From: Verrucomicrobiota bacterium
GTDB taxonomy: Bacteria > Chlamydiota > Chlamydiia > Chlamydiales > SM23-39
DNA length: 64,000 nucleotides
NCBI GenBank assembly: GCA_018239895.1
Contig: JAFEGL010000033.1
Coordinates: forward strand, 31,058-95,057
Direction of reading: 5' to 3'
Below are positions 33,460 to 48,504 of the stretch, piece by piece. Position numbers and translations under genes: made by a program. The notes under the pieces were generated by a model, which did no database searches, was not told where the DNA came from, and saw only the letters and a program-made list of their open reading frames with translations. The stretch's first letter is position 1. Every line of letters starts with the position of its first letter.

Positions 33460-33678
33460 ATGGCCAAAGAAGAAACGATAAAAATGGACGGAAAGGTCGA
33501 AGAGCTGTTGCCAAACATGCACTTCAGCGTCGTCCTTGAAAATGGAATGCGCGTGATTGCCCACTTATGCGGGAAGATGCGTATGAGAAACATCCGCGTC
33601 TACGCAGGTGACACCGTCACTGTTGAGATGTCGCCTTACGATTTGACCAAAGCTAGAATCACTTATCGTCAAAAATAA
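33460..33678 (+). CDS. infA: Translation initiation factor IF-1
   Basis: A 72-residue IF-1: [20 protein letters not shown], then [49 protein letters not shown], the complete OB fold with the family's G-K-M-R-x-x-x-I-R motif. The start at 33460 is fixed by family alignment; a longer open frame is spurious. It heads the conserved chlamydial order infA, tRNA-Thr, tuf. Confidence 0.97.
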   Translation: MAKEETIKMDGKVEELLPNMHFSVVLENGMRVIAHLCGKMRMRNIRVYAGDTVTVEMSPYDLTKARITYRQK

Positions 33679-33759
33679 TTTTGATTCATTGGCTGGAAAA
33701 GGATTGATTAAATTATCCCAGGTACCTTAATCTTTCATACTTTTGAAAGAATTGTGAAC

Positions 33760-33831
33760 GCCCAGGTAGCTCAGTGGTAGAGCACATGCATGGTAAGCAT
33801 GTGGTCGTAGGTTCAATTCCTATCTTGGGCA
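33760..33831 (+). tRNA. tRNA-Thr (GGT)
   Basis: A 72-nt cloverleaf with acceptor GCCCAGG/CTTGGGC (one G-T), D-stem GCTC/GAGC, anticodon loop ATGGTAA with GGT, and T-loop TTCAATT. CCA is not encoded. It lies between infA and tuf, as in other chlamydiae. Confidence 0.97.
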
Positions 33832-33865
33832 TAAAAAATTTCTAGAGCCTTACGGAGGATGTTAA

Positions 33866-35050
<1,185 letters not shown>

Positions 35051-35062
35051 TTTTGGAAGAGA

Positions 35063-35090
35063 GAAGGCAGCTGAAGAGCTGCCTTCTTTA
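35063..35090 (+). terminator. Terminator after tuf
   Basis: GAAGGCAGCT (35063-35072) pairs with AGCTGCCTTC (35077-35086) over a 4-base loop, followed by TTTA. It lies 12 nt after the tuf stop and ends 3 nt before tRNA-Trp, so it may terminate tuf or mark a processing site for the tRNA. Confidence 0.8.
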
Positions 35091-35093
35091 TGT

Positions 35094-35166
35094 GGGTGTG
35101 TAGCTCAGCTGGTAGAGCAGCGATCTCCAAAGTCGCCGGTCGGGGGTTCGAATCCCTCCGCACTCG
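35094..35166 (+). tRNA. tRNA-Trp (CCA)
   Basis: A 73-nt cloverleaf: acceptor GGGTGTG/CGCACTC with two wobble pairs, D-stem GCTC/GAGC, anticodon loop CTCCAAA with CCA, T-stem GGGGG/CCCTC-type and TTCGAAT loop, discriminator G. CCA tail not encoded. It lies between tuf and secE as in Chlamydia. Confidence 0.97.
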
Positions 35167-35193
35167 TTGTGAGAAAATTTAAGTAGGTAAGAG

Positions 35194-35418
35194 ATGACCA
35201 CGATCACGACCCGCGAAAAGAAAAAACTTTCATACTTTAGAGAAGTGCAGAATGAACTGAAAAAAGTCACCTGGACTTCAAAAGAGGAGTTGATTCTTTG
35301 CACGAAAGCTGTGATCATCGCGACATTCGTGTTCGGATTCGCGATCTACTTTGTAGACCTGGCGATCCGAGGAGTGCTCGAAGGGGCCAGCAGCATCGTA
35401 CGAATGATCTTTGGTTGA
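35194..35418 (+). CDS. secE: Preprotein translocase subunit SecE
   Basis: A 74-residue single-span SecE. A charged N-terminus with FREVQNELKKVTWTSKEEL (the conserved K-V-T-W-P/T motif) leads to one hydrophobic helix AVIIATFVFGFAIYFVDLAI. It stabilises SecY in the inner membrane. The stop lies 10 nt before the nusG ATG; secE-nusG order is universal. Confidence 0.97.
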   Translation: MTTITTREKKKLSYFREVQNELKKVTWTSKEELILCTKAVIIATFVFGFAIYFVDLAIRGVLEGASSIVRMIFG

Positions 35419-35428
35419 GGAAAAACAT

Positions 35429-35974
35429 ATGCATAAATGGTACGTCGTACAAGTCATCTCCAGCCATGAAAAGAAAGTGAAAAAAGCGATCGAGGAGTAC
35501 ATCCAGCAAAAAGGGATGTCCGACCTGATCCAGGAAGTATTGATCCCGACAGAGAACGTCTCCGAAGTGAAAAGGGGACAGCAGAAGATCAGCGAAAAGC
35601 GGATGTGGCCTGGCTACATCATGATCAAAATGCAGCTCACTGACGACTCTTGGGCTTATATCAAGGATACCCCTGGAGTGATCGACTTTCTCGGCGGAGA
35701 AAAGCCGACGCCTCTTTCAGAACAAGAGGTGAAAGACATCATGAAAGAGCTTGAGGACAGGCAAAAAGGCGTTGTCCAAAAGCACAAAGTGGAAGTGGGC
35801 GACCGGGTCAAGATCACCGACGGAGTTTTCGTAAACTTCATCGGCACCGTGACCGAGGTTCACCACGACAAAGGCCGACTCAGCGTAATGGTCTCGATCT
35901 TCGGACGGGATACGCGGGTCGACGATCTGGAATTCTGGCAGGTGGAACAAGTCACCGGCGAGGCTACCGGATAA
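35429..35974 (+). CDS. nusG: Transcription termination/antitermination factor NusG
   Basis: A 181-residue NusG. The NGN domain starts MHKWYVVQVISSHEKKVKKA and includes MWPGYIMIKM and TPGVIDFLGG; the KOW domain is near 125-175 (VGDRVKITDGVFVNFIGTV, then MVSIFGRDT). The ATG at 35429 has GAGG upstream; an earlier TTG inside secE is unlikely. It couples RNA polymerase to ribosome or Rho. Confidence 0.98.
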   Translation: MHKWYVVQVISSHEKKVKKAIEEYIQQKGMSDLIQEVLIPTENVSEVKRGQQKISEKRMWPGYIMIKMQLTDDSWAYIKDTPGVIDFLGGEKPTPLSEQEVKDIMKELEDRQKGVVQKHKVEVGDRVKITDGVFVNFIGTVTEVHHDKGRLSVMVSIFGRDTRVDDLEFWQVEQVTGEATG

Positions 35975-36061
35975 AACTATCGCAATAGGGAAGTTCTTAA
36001 AGGGACTTTCCGCAATGAGGAGAGGGGTGTGTAGCCCTTCGCTAAAACTCAAGGAAAACAA

Positions 36062-36490
36062 ATGGCAAAAAAACTCGTTAAAACAATCAAGCTGCAGATT
36101 CCTGCAGGAAAGGCCAACCCAGCGCCGCCGATCGGTCCAGCCCTCGGCTCAGCAGGGATCAACATCATGGCTTTCTGTAAGGAATTCAACGCGAAGACGC
36201 AAGACAAGGCTGGGGACATACTTCCCGTCGTCATCAACGTCTATGCAGACAAGTCTTTCAGCTTCATCACGAAGCAGCCGCCCGTTTCTCGTTTGATTCT
36301 CAAAGAGTTGGGAATTGAGTCGGGATCGAAAGTTCCAAATAGGGACAAGGTCGGCAAACTGAAGAAATCCCAAGTTAGAAAAATCGCCAAGTCGAAAGTC
36401 GAAGACATGAGGATTGTATCTGAAGAGGCCGCAATGATGATGGTCGAAGGTACAGCTCGTTCGATGGGCGTCGACATTGAGGAGGGATAA
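36062..36490 (+). CDS. rplK: 50S ribosomal protein L11
   Basis: A 142-residue L11 with the N-terminal [27 protein letters not shown], which is highly conserved, and the C-terminal rRNA-binding [31 protein letters not shown] precedes the ATG. The 87-nt leader (35975-36061) contains short stems such as AGGG/CCCT near 36020-36040, a possible L1 autoregulation site as in other L11-L1 operons. A +1-frame open frame from 36015 is spurious. Confidence 0.98.
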   Translation: MAKKLVKTIKLQIPAGKANPAPPIGPALGSAGINIMAFCKEFNAKTQDKAGDILPVVINVYADKSFSFITKQPPVSRLILKELGIESGSKVPNRDKVGKLKKSQVRKIAKSKVEDMRIVSEEAAMMMVEGTARSMGVDIEEG

Positions 36491-36491
36491 T

Positions 36492-37190
36492 ATGGCAAAC
36501 CGATCGAAAAGAATGAGGGAAGCCGATAAACTCGTCGACCCAACAAAGGTTTACAAGCTCGAAGAAGCTGTTGCCATTTTGCAAAAATGCCCCCCAGTGA
36601 AGTTCGACCAGTCGGTCAACATCTCGCTGAAAGTCGGTATCGATCCGAAGAAATCGGACCAGCAAGTAAGAGGAACTGTATCGCTTCCTCATGGAACCGG
36701 CCAAAAAGTCACTCTCGTCGTCATCGCAAAAGGCGAAAAGGCGAAAGAGGCTTTGGAAGCGGGGGCCGACTTCGCTGGCGCAGATGATCTTCTGGAAAAA
36801 ATCAAAGGCGGATGGACAGATTTCTCTGCTTTGATCTCGACGCCAGATATGATGCGCGAACTCGGAAAGCTCGGCAAGGTACTCGGACCCAGAGGTTTGA
36901 TGCCAACTCCGAAAGCTGGAACCGTCACGAACGACATCGCAAAAGCGGTGAAGGAAGTGAAGGCCGGTAAAATCGAGTTCAAAGTGGATAAAACCGGCGT
37001 GGTCAACAGCCCAGTCGGAAAAATCTCGTTCCAAGCCGATAACATCGCTGAGAACATCAAGGCTCTTCTGAACGCGATTAACCGCGTGAAGCCAGCCAGT
37101 GCGAAGGGAGTATTCCTCCGTTCGCTGTATGTCTCCAGCACGATGGGTCCTGGTTTGAAGATCGATATGCAGACAGTGGCATTGGCTTAA
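36492..37190 (+). CDS. rplA: 50S ribosomal protein L1
   Basis: A 232-residue L1: [22 protein letters not shown], then [20 protein letters not shown], the signature segment [18 protein letters not shown], and [20 protein letters not shown]. The ATG at 36492 follows GAGGAGGGA; an in-frame TTG at 36477 is part of the ribosome site. It follows rplK by one base. L1 usually represses this operon by binding its leader. Confidence 0.98.
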   Translation: MANRSKRMREADKLVDPTKVYKLEEAVAILQKCPPVKFDQSVNISLKVGIDPKKSDQQVRGTVSLPHGTGQKVTLVVIAKGEKAKEALEAGADFAGADDLLEKIKGGWTDFSALISTPDMMRELGKLGKVLGPRGLMPTPKAGTVTNDIAKAVKEVKAGKIEFKVDKTGVVNSPVGKISFQADNIAENIKALLNAINRVKPASAKGVFLRSLYVSSTMGPGLKIDMQTVALA

Positions 37191-37202
37191 AGGAGAACAC
37201 CG

Positions 37203-37727
37203 ATGAGAAAAGAAAAACAACTCCTTTTAAATGAGATTTTAGAAAAAATCGATGCCTCCAAGGCAATGATTATCACCCGCTACGATGCTCTTCCTCCAAA
37301 TAAATCGTGGATCCTCCGCGATCTATTATCGAAGACAGGCAGCCATTTTGAAGTGGTTCGCAAGCGGGTATTTATGAAAGCTGCTGAAAAGTCGGGACTA
37401 AAACTCGACAAAGATGTCTTAAAAGGCAACGTAGGCGTGGTATTCGTCGGCGAGACCGACGCGATGCCATCCGCGAAGGTAGTTTTCAAATTTTCAGAAG
37501 AAAATTCCAAGATCTTGGAAGTTTTGTGCGGTAAGATCGATGGCGTCATGATGCCTGGATCTGAAGTAGAGATGCTGTCGAAACTCCCAGGAATCGATGA
37601 AATGAGAGCAGAGCTGATCGGCCTGCTCATCGCTCCAATGGCTCAAATGCTTTCCGTACTCGAAGCTGTGATGGCTGAGCCAATTTCTATTCTGGAGCAG
37701 AAAAGTAAACAAGAAGAAGAGGTATAA
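37203..37727 (+). CDS. rplJ: 50S ribosomal protein L10
   Basis: A 174-residue L10 that anchors L7/L12 dimers on the ribosome. The N-terminal part ([36 protein letters not shown]) and [20 protein letters not shown] agree with the family, as does the flexible C-terminal helix that binds L7/L12. AGGAG precedes the ATG. It is followed 2 nt later by rplL. Confidence 0.96.
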   Translation: MRKEKQLLLNEILEKIDASKAMIITRYDALPPNKSWILRDLLSKTGSHFEVVRKRVFMKAAEKSGLKLDKDVLKGNVGVVFVGETDAMPSAKVVFKFSEENSKILEVLCGKIDGVMMPGSEVEMLSKLPGIDEMRAELIGLLIAPMAQMLSVLEAVMAEPISILEQKSKQEEEV

Positions 37728-37729
37728 CC

Positions 37730-38128
37730 GTGAATCAAGAAATCATTGATGATATTGTCGAAAAGCTGAGCAAGCTCTCCGTACTCGATATGGCGAAACT
37801 GAAAGATGCTCTGGAGAAAAAATGGGGCGTTAAAGCCGCAGTAGCAGCAGCTGCACCAGCAGCTGGAGCAGCCGCAGCAGCGCCAGCCGCAGCAGCTTCC
37901 GATTCGACCGATTTTAAAGTTATTTTGGAAGGTCCAGTACCCGATGACAAGAAGATTGCCGTCATTAAGGCAGTCCGCGAAGTCACTGGCCTTGGACTAA
38001 AAGAAGCGAAAGACATGGTCGAAGGTGCGCCTAAAGAAGTGAAAGCTTCTGCACCGAAAGCTGAAGCTGAAGAAATTTCTAAAAAGCTTCAAGCTGCCGG
38101 CGCCAAAGTGACTTTGAAAGGCCTGTAA
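37730..38128 (+). CDS. rplL: 50S ribosomal protein L7/L12
   Basis: A 132-residue L7/L12 starting at GTG. It has an N-terminal dimerisation domain, a long Ala-rich hinge ([20 protein letters not shown]) and the conserved C-terminal domain ([20 protein letters not shown], then [19 protein letters not shown]) that recruits translation factors. The hinge is unusually alanine-rich. The rpoB leader with a hairpin follows. Confidence 0.98.
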   Translation: MNQEIIDDIVEKLSKLSVLDMAKLKDALEKKWGVKAAVAAAAPAAGAAAAAPAAAASDSTDFKVILEGPVPDDKKIAVIKAVREVTGLGLKEAKDMVEGAPKEVKASAPKAEAEEISKKLQAAGAKVTLKGL

Positions 38129-38154
38129 AATTAAATTTTTACGTGTCTGATTGA

Positions 38155-38185
38155 TTTACCACAGGGGAAATTCTCCTGTGGTAAA
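38155..38185 (+). terminator. Attenuator-like hairpin between rplL and rpoB
   Basis: TTTACCACAGG (38155-38165) pairs with CCTGTGGTAAA (38175-38185) around a 9-base loop; TTTGATTT follows. As in other bacteria, partial termination here would lower rpoBC expression relative to L7/L12. The rest of the 249-bp gap holds a possible 14-codon frame (38230-38274, GAGGGA upstream) and no other coding signal. Confidence 0.7.
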
Positions 38186-38377
38186 TTTGATTTGTGTATA
38201 AGTATTTGATTTCTTTGAGGGAACTGCGTATGCTAAGATACGCAAGTCTTTTCAAAAAGACCAGGAATCTCTGAATTTGATACTTAACCTACCAGAGTAT
38301 TTGGAGTCGCTAAGCGCAGAATCTGCTCGCGTGGATCCTGCTGTCTTTATTTATTCATTAATTGAGGAGCATAGCCC

Positions 38378-41300
38378 ATGCTAAAAAAGCCGCCTAAACG
38401 GGTGAGTTTTCGCGAACGGGAAGAGATCATCGACCTTCCTAATTTGATCGAGATCCAAATTAAGTCCTATAACCAATTTCTTCAAGCGCATCTTCTCCCA
38501 CACGAACGGGAAAATATAGGCCTCCAGGAAGTATTCAGCGAAATATTTCCGATCAAATCGTACGATGAAAAGACCGTATTGGAATTTTTATCTTACAACC
38601 TTGGCGTACCGAAGTACTCTCCAGAAGAGTGCATCCGCCGAGGCATCACCTACAACGTGACTTTAAAAGTAAAATTCCGCCTAACTGACGAGACGGGGAT
38701 CAAAGAGGAAGAGGTCTACATGGGCACCATTCCCGTGATGACCGATAAAGGAACCTTCATCGTCAACGGGGCCGAGCGGGTTATCGTCTCTCAATTGCAC
38801 CGTTCTCCTGGCATCTCCTACGAGCAAGAGCGCCATCCTAAAGGGACAATGATCTATTCTTTCAGGATCATCCCGTACCGCGGCAGCTGGCTCGAGGCCT
38901 CTTTCGACAACAGCGATCTGATCTACATCTACATCGACAGAAAGAAACGCCGCCGGAAAATCTTGGCATCGACGTTCATCCGTACTTTAGGTTATTCGAC
39001 CGACTCCGATATTATTGAAGAATTTTTTGAAACTGTTAAGGTCAAAATCAAGTCTGAGAAAGACTTCGTTAAACTCGTCGGAAAAATCCTCGCTGAGGAT
39101 GTTGTCGATGAGCAAACAGGTCTTGTTTTCGGCAAAGCGGGTGAGAAGCTCACGACTGCGATGTTGAAGAGGATGGTTGACGAGGGGATTCAAGCGGTTC
39201 GGATTGCCGAAGAGGCCGATGAGACCCACGCTGTCATCCGGATGCTCTCCAAAGATACAACCGACTCTTACGAATCAGCCCTAAAAGACTTTTATCGTAA
39301 AATTAGACCAGGCGAACCACCGACGCTTTCGAACGCCCGTTCGGCCATCATGCGCCTGTTCTTCGACCCAAAACGGTACAACCTTGGACGCGTAGGCCGC
39401 TATAAGCTCAACCGAAAGCTGGCCATGGGGACGACCGATACAGATTTGGCAGCCGTTACACTTAGAAAAGAAGATGTGATCGCCGCTCTGAAATACCTCA
39501 TCCGCCTCAAAATGGGAGATGAGAATGCCCACGTCGATGACATTGACCACTTGGGCAACCGCCGCGTCCGTTCTGTCGGCGAGTTGATCCAGAACCAGTG
39601 CCGGATCGGTTTGGCCCGCATGGAGAAGATCATCAAGGAGAGAATGAACCTGTTCGACTTCTCTTCCGATACGATGACTCCGGGCAAAATCGTCTCAGCG
39701 AAAGGTTTGGCTGGCGTTCTGAAGGACTTCTTCGGAAGATCCCAATTATCCCAGTTCATGGATCAGACTAACCCGATCTCCGAGCTGACCCATAAACGGC
39801 GTCTCTCTTGCCTTGGCCCAGGCGGCTTGAATCGAGAGAGAGCTGGCTTCGAAGTGCGCGACGTTCACCCTTCTCACTATGGAAGGATCTGCCCGATCGA
39901 GACGCCAGAAGGTCCAAACATCGGTTTGATCACTTCTCTCTCAACCTATGCGAAGATCAACGAGTTCGGATTCATCGAGACCCCATACCGTAAGGTTAAC
40001 GAAGGGGTTGTTACCGATGAGATCGAGTACATGACGGCCGACCAGGAATCTGACTATATCGTCACCCAAGCCTCTACTCCGCTCGATGAGCACAACATGT
40101 TCAACGAGACGATCTGCTGGGCCCACCAACGGGGCGAACCGATGGAGATCGAGACCGACAAGATCACCCACATGGACGTCTCCTCCAAGCAGCTCGTATC
40201 GATCGTGGCCGGATTGATTCCGTTCCTTGAGCACGATGACGCGAACCGCGCTTTGATGGGATCGAACATGCAGCGCCAAGCTGTCCCTCTTTTGAAAACC
40301 GATGCTCCGATCGTAGGAACAGGGTTGGAAAACAGAGCGGCTCGCGACTCGGGAGCGGTTATTGTCGCCCTCGAAGATGGCGTTGTCGAGTATGTCGACG
40401 GCTTTAAGATCGTCATCGCTCCAAAAGACAACCCGCTCAACAAGCGGACCTACCTGCTGAAAAAGTTCATGCGCTCCAACAGCGGATCGTGCATCAACCA
40501 AACCCCGCTTTGCTCTGTCGGGGATAAGATCATCGCAGGCGACGTCCTCGCAGACGGTCCAGCGACCGACAAAGGGGAGATCGCTCTCGGTAAGAACGTC
40601 CTCGTGGCCTTCATGCCCTGGTGCGGTTATAACTACGAAGATGCGATCATCATCTCCGAGAAGTTGATCCGAGAAGACTACTACACTTCGATTTATCTCG
40701 AAGAGTTTGAGTTGACAGCTCGCGATACGAAGCTCGGAAAAGAAGAGATCACGAAAGATATTCCAAACGTCTCGGAAGAGATGCTCAAAGACCTCGGCGA
40801 CGACGGGATCATCCGGATCGGCGCTCAAGTCGAGCCAGGAAAGATCCTGGTTGGAAAAATCACTCCGAAATCGGAGACGGAACTCTCTCCAGAAGAGCGG
40901 CTCCTCCGAGCGATCTTTGGCGAGAAAGCGGCCGACGTAAAAGACGCCTCCTTGACAGCGCCTCCCGGAACGGAAGGGGTTGTGATGGATGTGAAAGTCT
41001 TCTCCCGCCGCGACCGTCTCTCCAAGACCGATGATGAGTTGGTTGAAGAGGCGACTCGGATTAAAGATATCCATAGCGACTTCAAAACGAAGGAAGCTGA
41101 GCTCCAAATGGAGTTCCACGAGAAACTCGGCGCGCTTCTCTTGAACGAGAAGGCTCCATCTCCGATCATGCACCGGAAGACGGGCGAAGTGATCATCGAA
41201 GAGGCGACCGTCATCACGCAAGAGATGATCGAGCAACTCGAGAGCGAAAAAGCAGAAGATCTGTTGATGGCCGACAAGGACATCTACATTGAGCTGAAGA

Positions 41301-42136
41301 AAACGCTCCGCGACTTCGAACTCGCCTATCAGACATTGCAGACGCAGCATAAGAGCGAAATTGAGTTCATGCGCAAAGGGGACACCGATCTCGATCCAGG
41401 CGTTATCCGCCAGGTGAAGGTCTATGTGGCTACGAAGCGTAAGCTGCAAGTCGGCGATAAGATGGCAGGACGCCACGGTAACAAAGGCGTTGTTGCGAAA
41501 CTCGTACCTGAAGCGGACGTTCCTTACTTGCCGAACGGCGAACCGATCGAGATGATTTTGAACCCGCTCGGTGTGCCGTCCCGTATGAACATGGGACAGC
41601 TGCTGGAGACCCACCTGGGCTATGCAGCGAGAAAGGCCGGTATCTATGTGAAGACGCCTGTGTTCGAAGGTTTCCCTGAGTCGAAGATTTGGGAAATGAT
41701 GAAGAACCAGACGATGTTCCTGGATGGAAAGGCCTACCTGTTCGACGGACGGACTGGCGAAAGGTTCGACAACCGCGTGGTCGTCGGCTACATCTACATG
41801 ATGAAGCTGAGCCACTTGGTCGCCGATAAGATCCACGCCCGCTCGATCGGTCCTTACTCTCTCGTCACCCAGCAGCCGCTTGGCGGTAAGGCCCAGATGG
41901 GCGGCCAGCGATTCGGGGAGATGGAGGTATGGGCGCTCGAAGCTTACGGCGCGGCCCACCTGCTCCAAGAGATGCTGACGGTCAAATCCGATGACGTATC
42001 GGGTAGAACGCGCATTTACGAATCGATCGTCAAAGGGGAAAATACCCTGGTTGCCGGTACGCCAGAATCCTTCAACGTTCTCGTGAAGGAGATGCAAGGA
42101 TTGTGTCTCGACATCCGTACGGAATTTGTCGAGTAG
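38378..42136 (+). CDS. rpoB: RNA polymerase beta subunit
   Basis: A 1252-residue beta subunit, the normal chlamydial length. The N-terminus includes [24 protein letters not shown] sequence; the rifampicin region reads [12 protein letters not shown], then [13 protein letters not shown] (Cys where E. coli has Ala, key Ser, His and Asp residues kept). GRHGNKGVV and the C-terminal [28 protein letters not shown] blocks are intact. Very close to Chlamydia RpoB throughout, which supports the phylum assignment. GAGGAG lies 8 nt before the ATG. Confidence 0.99.
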   Translation: MLKKPPKRVSFREREEIIDLPNLIEIQIKSYNQFLQAHLLPHERENIGLQEVFSEIFPIKSYDEKTVLEFLSYNLGVPKYSPEECIRRGITYNVTLKVKFRLTDETGIKEEEVYMGTIPVMTDKGTFIVNGAERVIVSQLHRSPGISYEQERHPKGTMIYSFRIIPYRGSWLEASFDNSDLIYIYIDRKKRRRKILASTFIRTLGYSTDSDIIEEFFETVKVKIKSEKDFVKLVGKILAEDVVDEQTGLVFGKAGEKLTTAMLKRMVDEGIQAVRIAEEADETHAVIRMLSKDTTDSYESALKDFYRKIRPGEPPTLSNARSAIMRLFFDPKRYNLGRVGRYKLNRKLAMGTTDTDLAAVTLRKEDVIAALKYLIRLKMGDENAHVDDIDHLGNRRVRSVGELIQNQCRIGLARMEKIIKERMNLFDFSSDTMTPGKIVSAKGLAGVLKDFFGRSQLSQFMDQTNPISELTHKRRLSCLGPGGLNRERAGFEVRDVHPSHYGRICPIETPEGPNIGLITSLSTYAKINEFGFIETPYRKVNEGVVTDEIEYMTADQESDYIVTQASTPLDEHNMFNETICWAHQRGEPMEIETDKITHMDVSSKQLVSIVAGLIPFLEHDDANRALMGSNMQRQAVPLLKTDAPIVGTGLENRAARDSGAVIVALEDGVVEYVDGFKIVIAPKDNPLNKRTYLLKKFMRSNSGSCINQTPLCSVGDKIIAGDVLADGPATDKGEIALGKNVLVAFMPWCGYNYEDAIIISEKLIREDYYTSIYLEEFELTARDTKLGKEEITKDIPNVSEEMLKDLGDDGIIRIGAQVEPGKILVGKITPKSETELSPEERLLRAIFGEKAADVKDASLTAPPGTEGVVMDVKVFSRRDRLSKTDDELVEEATRIKDIHSDFKTKEAELQMEFHEKLGALLLNEKAPSPIMHRKTGEVIIEEATVITQEMIEQLESEKAEDLLMADKDIYIELKKTLRDFELAYQTLQTQHKSEIEFMRKGDTDLDPGVIRQVKVYVATKRKLQVGDKMAGRHGNKGVVAKLVPEADVPYLPNGEPIEMILNPLGVPSRMNMGQLLETHLGYAARKAGIYVKTPVFEGFPESKIWEMMKNQTMFLDGKAYLFDGRTGERFDNRVVVGYIYMMKLSHLVADKIHARSIGPYSLVTQQPLGGKAQMGGQRFGEMEVWALEAYGAAHLLQEMLTVKSDDVSGRTRIYESIVKGENTLVAGTPESFNVLVKEMQGLCLDIRTEFVE

Positions 42137-42154
42137 TTTTAGAATTTAAAACGG

Positions 42155-42180
42155 CCCCTTCCGAGTAGGAGGGGGTTTTC
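42155..42180 (+). terminator. Hairpin between rpoB and rpoC
   Basis: CCCCTTCC (42155-42162) pairs with GGAGGGGG (42168-42175), including one G-T, over a 5-base loop and is followed by TTTTC. It lies in the 64-bp rpoB-rpoC gap, so it would act as an attenuator or RNA-processing site. Confidence 0.7.
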
Positions 42181-42200
42181 TCTGAGGGAGAGAAACATAG

Positions 42201-46388
<4,188 letters not shown>

Positions 46389-46394
46389 AACTGC

Positions 46395-46429
46395 AACCCC
46401 GCTCGGGAAACTGAGCGGGGTTTTTTTTT
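46395..46429 (+). terminator. Rho-independent terminator after rpoC
   Basis: AACCCCGCTC (46395-46404) pairs with GAGCGGGGTT (46413-46422), with an 8-base loop, followed by a run of nine T. It ends the rplK-to-rpoC transcription unit. Confidence 0.96.
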
Positions 46430-46439
46430 GGACTGAACT

Positions 46440-46835
46440 ATGTCCCGTGTTCCAGATATCAATCCTTTTGTCTTACCACAGCTTTTAATACCCGAACAAG
46501 TTGAGGCCATAGAGAGGGAAGAACCTTCTGCCTCCATGGGCGCTCAACCGTTCCTCAGCGCTTCTGCGAGGGACTATCTCCGTTCCTTGGCCAGAAATAC
46601 AATGATCTTTGCGTCGTGCTATCTCTCATTCCAATTTGGGAGAACTCTCAATGAACCTGGGGCCTATTGGGCGGCTAAAGCGGTGACCCTTGCCGCTGCC
46701 AATGGGGGAGTCGTCTGGCTTGGCGCGCAGTTTCCCAACGTCGGCAAAACTTTCTGGGGCGCTGTAGACACGATGGTAGCCTTCACATTCGCATCGACCA
46801 ACGCCTTCAGCTTTGCCGTTGGATATTTTCGCTGA
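46440..46835 (+). CDS. Small hydrophobic protein of unknown function
   Basis: A 131-residue protein. The first 40 residues are polar with Pro/Glu, and the rest holds two or three hydrophobic segments (NTMIFASCYLSFQFGRTL, WAAKAVTLAAANGGVVWLGAQF, TMVAFTFASTNAFSFAVGYF). Not recognised. It starts 11 nt after the rpoC terminator with no strong ribosome site, and is the first of several unassigned membrane proteins placed between rpoC and the V-ATPase operon. Confidence 0.5.
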   Translation: MSRVPDINPFVLPQLLIPEQVEAIEREEPSASMGAQPFLSASARDYLRSLARNTMIFASCYLSFQFGRTLNEPGAYWAAKAVTLAAANGGVVWLGAQFPNVGKTFWGAVDTMVAFTFASTNAFSFAVGYFR

Positions 46836-46851
46836 ACCTATGGATAGGTTC

Positions 46852-47616
46852 CTAGACGCTCTCTGAAATCCAATTCAGAATAGTAACAAACAAGATGCCA
46901 GTTAAAATTCTTTTGGCTGCTTGGACCGCTTTATAACTTTCATATTCATTTCTTAAACGGACATTTTTTTTCCAACCATTCAGCTCATCTTGTTTCAACT
47001 TAAACTCCCGAGCGGTTTGAGTCACATCTCCACATGCGTCTTCTATTGCCAGAGGCGGTTTTCTTTCCGCTCTGAGAGTGTGAACGCGGAGGAGCGCTTC
47101 GTCCGATCTTCTTCTTGTTTCATCGAGTTCGGCAATGAGCTTATTTAAGTGCTCTTCGTAAAGTGTTCCATTCGCTTTGAATTCCTGTTCAGTAATAGCG
47201 AAACCTCTAGCCATGATGCCCATGCCCAAAGAAAAAAAAAGAAAAGTGGGGTTTTTGAGGAGGGCATAAAATGTAGCTGCCACTCCAGCATAGACTTCGC
47301 GCAACCCCGGTTGCAGGAAAAACCGGAGGGCCGCCTCTACGGTCGATCTCACCGATTGAGCCCAAGATGCGGATTGAACAGCATCTTTGACTACATCATA
47401 GTTGCAAACGATTCGGCAAATGGGGCATGCCCCTTTCTTCATGTTCAGCCAAGGAACTACGCATTTGGCATGAAAGACATGCATACCGTGTCCGAGAAGA
47501 GCCTCTTTTCTTTTTTTTTCTAAACAGGTTACGCAGGACCAATCACTCGGAAGTTTTTCAACTTCTTTTGGTGTTAAATAGGAAAATGTCGGTTGTGTTG
47601 CTACTGGCGCCGTCAT
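46852..47616 (-). CDS. RING-H2-like membrane protein (ubiquitin ligase candidate)
   Basis: A 254-residue protein from the ATG at 47616, which has GGAGG 6 nt upstream (an ATG 30 bases earlier lacks one). Residues 28-67 form a complete RING-like ligand set: C28-x2-C31, H43, H46, H49-x2-C52 and C64-x2-C67, with GMHVFHAKCVVPW and CPICR very close to eukaryotic RING-H2 fingers but His at ligand 3. One hydrophobic segment (TFYALLKNPTFLFFSLGMGIMA) and a C-terminal coiled region plus a final hydrophobic helix follow. It probably acts as an E3 ligase on the host side; this is inferred from the fold alone. Confidence 0.72.
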   Translation of the reverse strand: MTAPVATQPTFSYLTPKEVEKLPSDWSCVTCLEKKRKEALLGHGMHVFHAKCVVPWLNMKKGACPICRIVCNYDVVKDAVQSASWAQSVRSTVEAALRFFLQPGLREVYAGVAATFYALLKNPTFLFFSLGMGIMARGFAITEQEFKANGTLYEEHLNKLIAELDETRRRSDEALLRVHTLRAERKPPLAIEDACGDVTQTAREFKLKQDELNGWKKNVRLRNEYESYKAVQAAKRILTGILFVTILNWISESV

Positions 47617-47741
47617 AGAAACCTCCAAAAAAATTTTAGAGTGCAAATCTAATTTGGCATTAATTTTTGTTCAAGAAAATCTTTACGCTATGTCAAAATT
47701 CTTTTGCAGCAGGGCTTCGTCACGCGCCCCAAAAAAGAACG

Positions 47742-47776
47742 GGCGCCATTCTGCCGCGGCCCGGCAGAATGGCGCC
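47742..47776 (-). terminator. Terminator of the RING/paralogue operon
   Basis: GGCGCCATTCTGCCG (47742-47756) and its exact inverse (47762-47776) form a 15-bp stem with a 5-base loop. On the minus strand it is followed by CGTTCTTTTTT, so it terminates the unit 49323-47839. Confidence 0.85.
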
Positions 47777-47838
47777 AAGATATAAATCTATTTTCTTGGG
47801 ATGCAGGACTTTGCTCTGCACCTCGAAAAGAGGTGGGG

Positions 47839-48504
47839 TTATTTAATGATGAGGGCGCAGACTGCGGCTTGGTAGAGCGAGTCTATGAGAAAGGAGCTGC
47901 TCTTATGGTCTTGCTTCATTTTGAGGGTCGTTGCGAGAAGGGGAGCTTCTCGGTTGACACCCTCGATAAAACGGGTGGCGATTTCTGACTTTTGGTCGAG
48001 AGGGGCGTTGTGTTGAAAAGGGAGCAGGTGCCTCATGGCGATTGAAATTTCGATATCTTGCAGTAAGAATCCATCAGAGTCCAAACTTTTTAAAGTCGGA
48101 TTTATTTCTTCAGACAGGCGAGTGAGGAGTTCCGCTACAACTTGTTGTCGCTCAGAAAAGGTGGAAAGGGAGCGCAGATCTGCTATGAGTTCGTCGAGTA
48201 GGGGATCGATTGCTTCACGATAGAGACGATCAGCTTCTTGCCTATTCTTTGTGAGTTCTGTTTGGAGATCGTCCCAATTAGCGACTTTGTTTCCGATGAA
48301 TGTACCCATGATCAGCGCCTGGGGAAATGCGGTGCTGAGTGCAAAATAGAGGGTGGAGAGACTCCCGATGGCGGCGGCCTTTTTGAGCCAGGGGTTGTTG
48401 ATTTTATTTGCTAGAGCTTCTTTTAAAGTTTGAAATCGACTCTGTTCTGAAGGTGGAGTCGCCGCTCCCTTGCCTGCTTGGTCTATGGAGCTTGCGGGGG
48501 TCAT
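47839..48504 (-). CDS. RING-less paralogue of the upstream RING protein
   Basis: A 221-residue protein. Its C-terminal segment (SEIATRFIEGVNREAPLLAT, then LIDSLYQAAVCALI) matches the downstream-facing end of the preceding gene (TETATRFIQGLKDISPVLSR, then GTAYQAIIYLLW), and both have a hydrophobic pair near the middle (AAAIGSLSTLYFALSTAFPQALIMG here). The RING finger is replaced by a Pro/Ser-rich N-terminus. The ATG follows the upstream stop without a gap. This looks like duplication followed by loss of the catalytic finger, perhaps giving an adaptor or a regulator. Confidence 0.62.
   Translation of the reverse strand: MTPASSIDQAGKGAATPPSEQSRFQTLKEALANKINNPWLKKAAAIGSLSTLYFALSTAFPQALIMGTFIGNKVANWDDLQTELTKNRQEADRLYREAIDPLLDELIADLRSLSTFSERQQVVAELLTRLSEEINPTLKSLDSDGFLLQDIEISIAMRHLLPFQHNAPLDQKSEIATRFIEGVNREAPLLATTLKMKQDHKSSSFLIDSLYQAAVCALIIK

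Noticed and set aside
36015..36296. A 93-codon open frame overlapping the rplK start in another frame
   Set aside because: Ser/Arg-rich shadow of rplK; rplK in the correct frame is certain.
39941..42097. A 718-codon open frame antisense to rpoB
   Set aside because: It lies wholly within the highly conserved rpoB gene; the biased codon use (C or G at third position) there keeps the opposite strand free of stops. Its translation is rich in Arg/His/Val/Asp with no recognisable motif.
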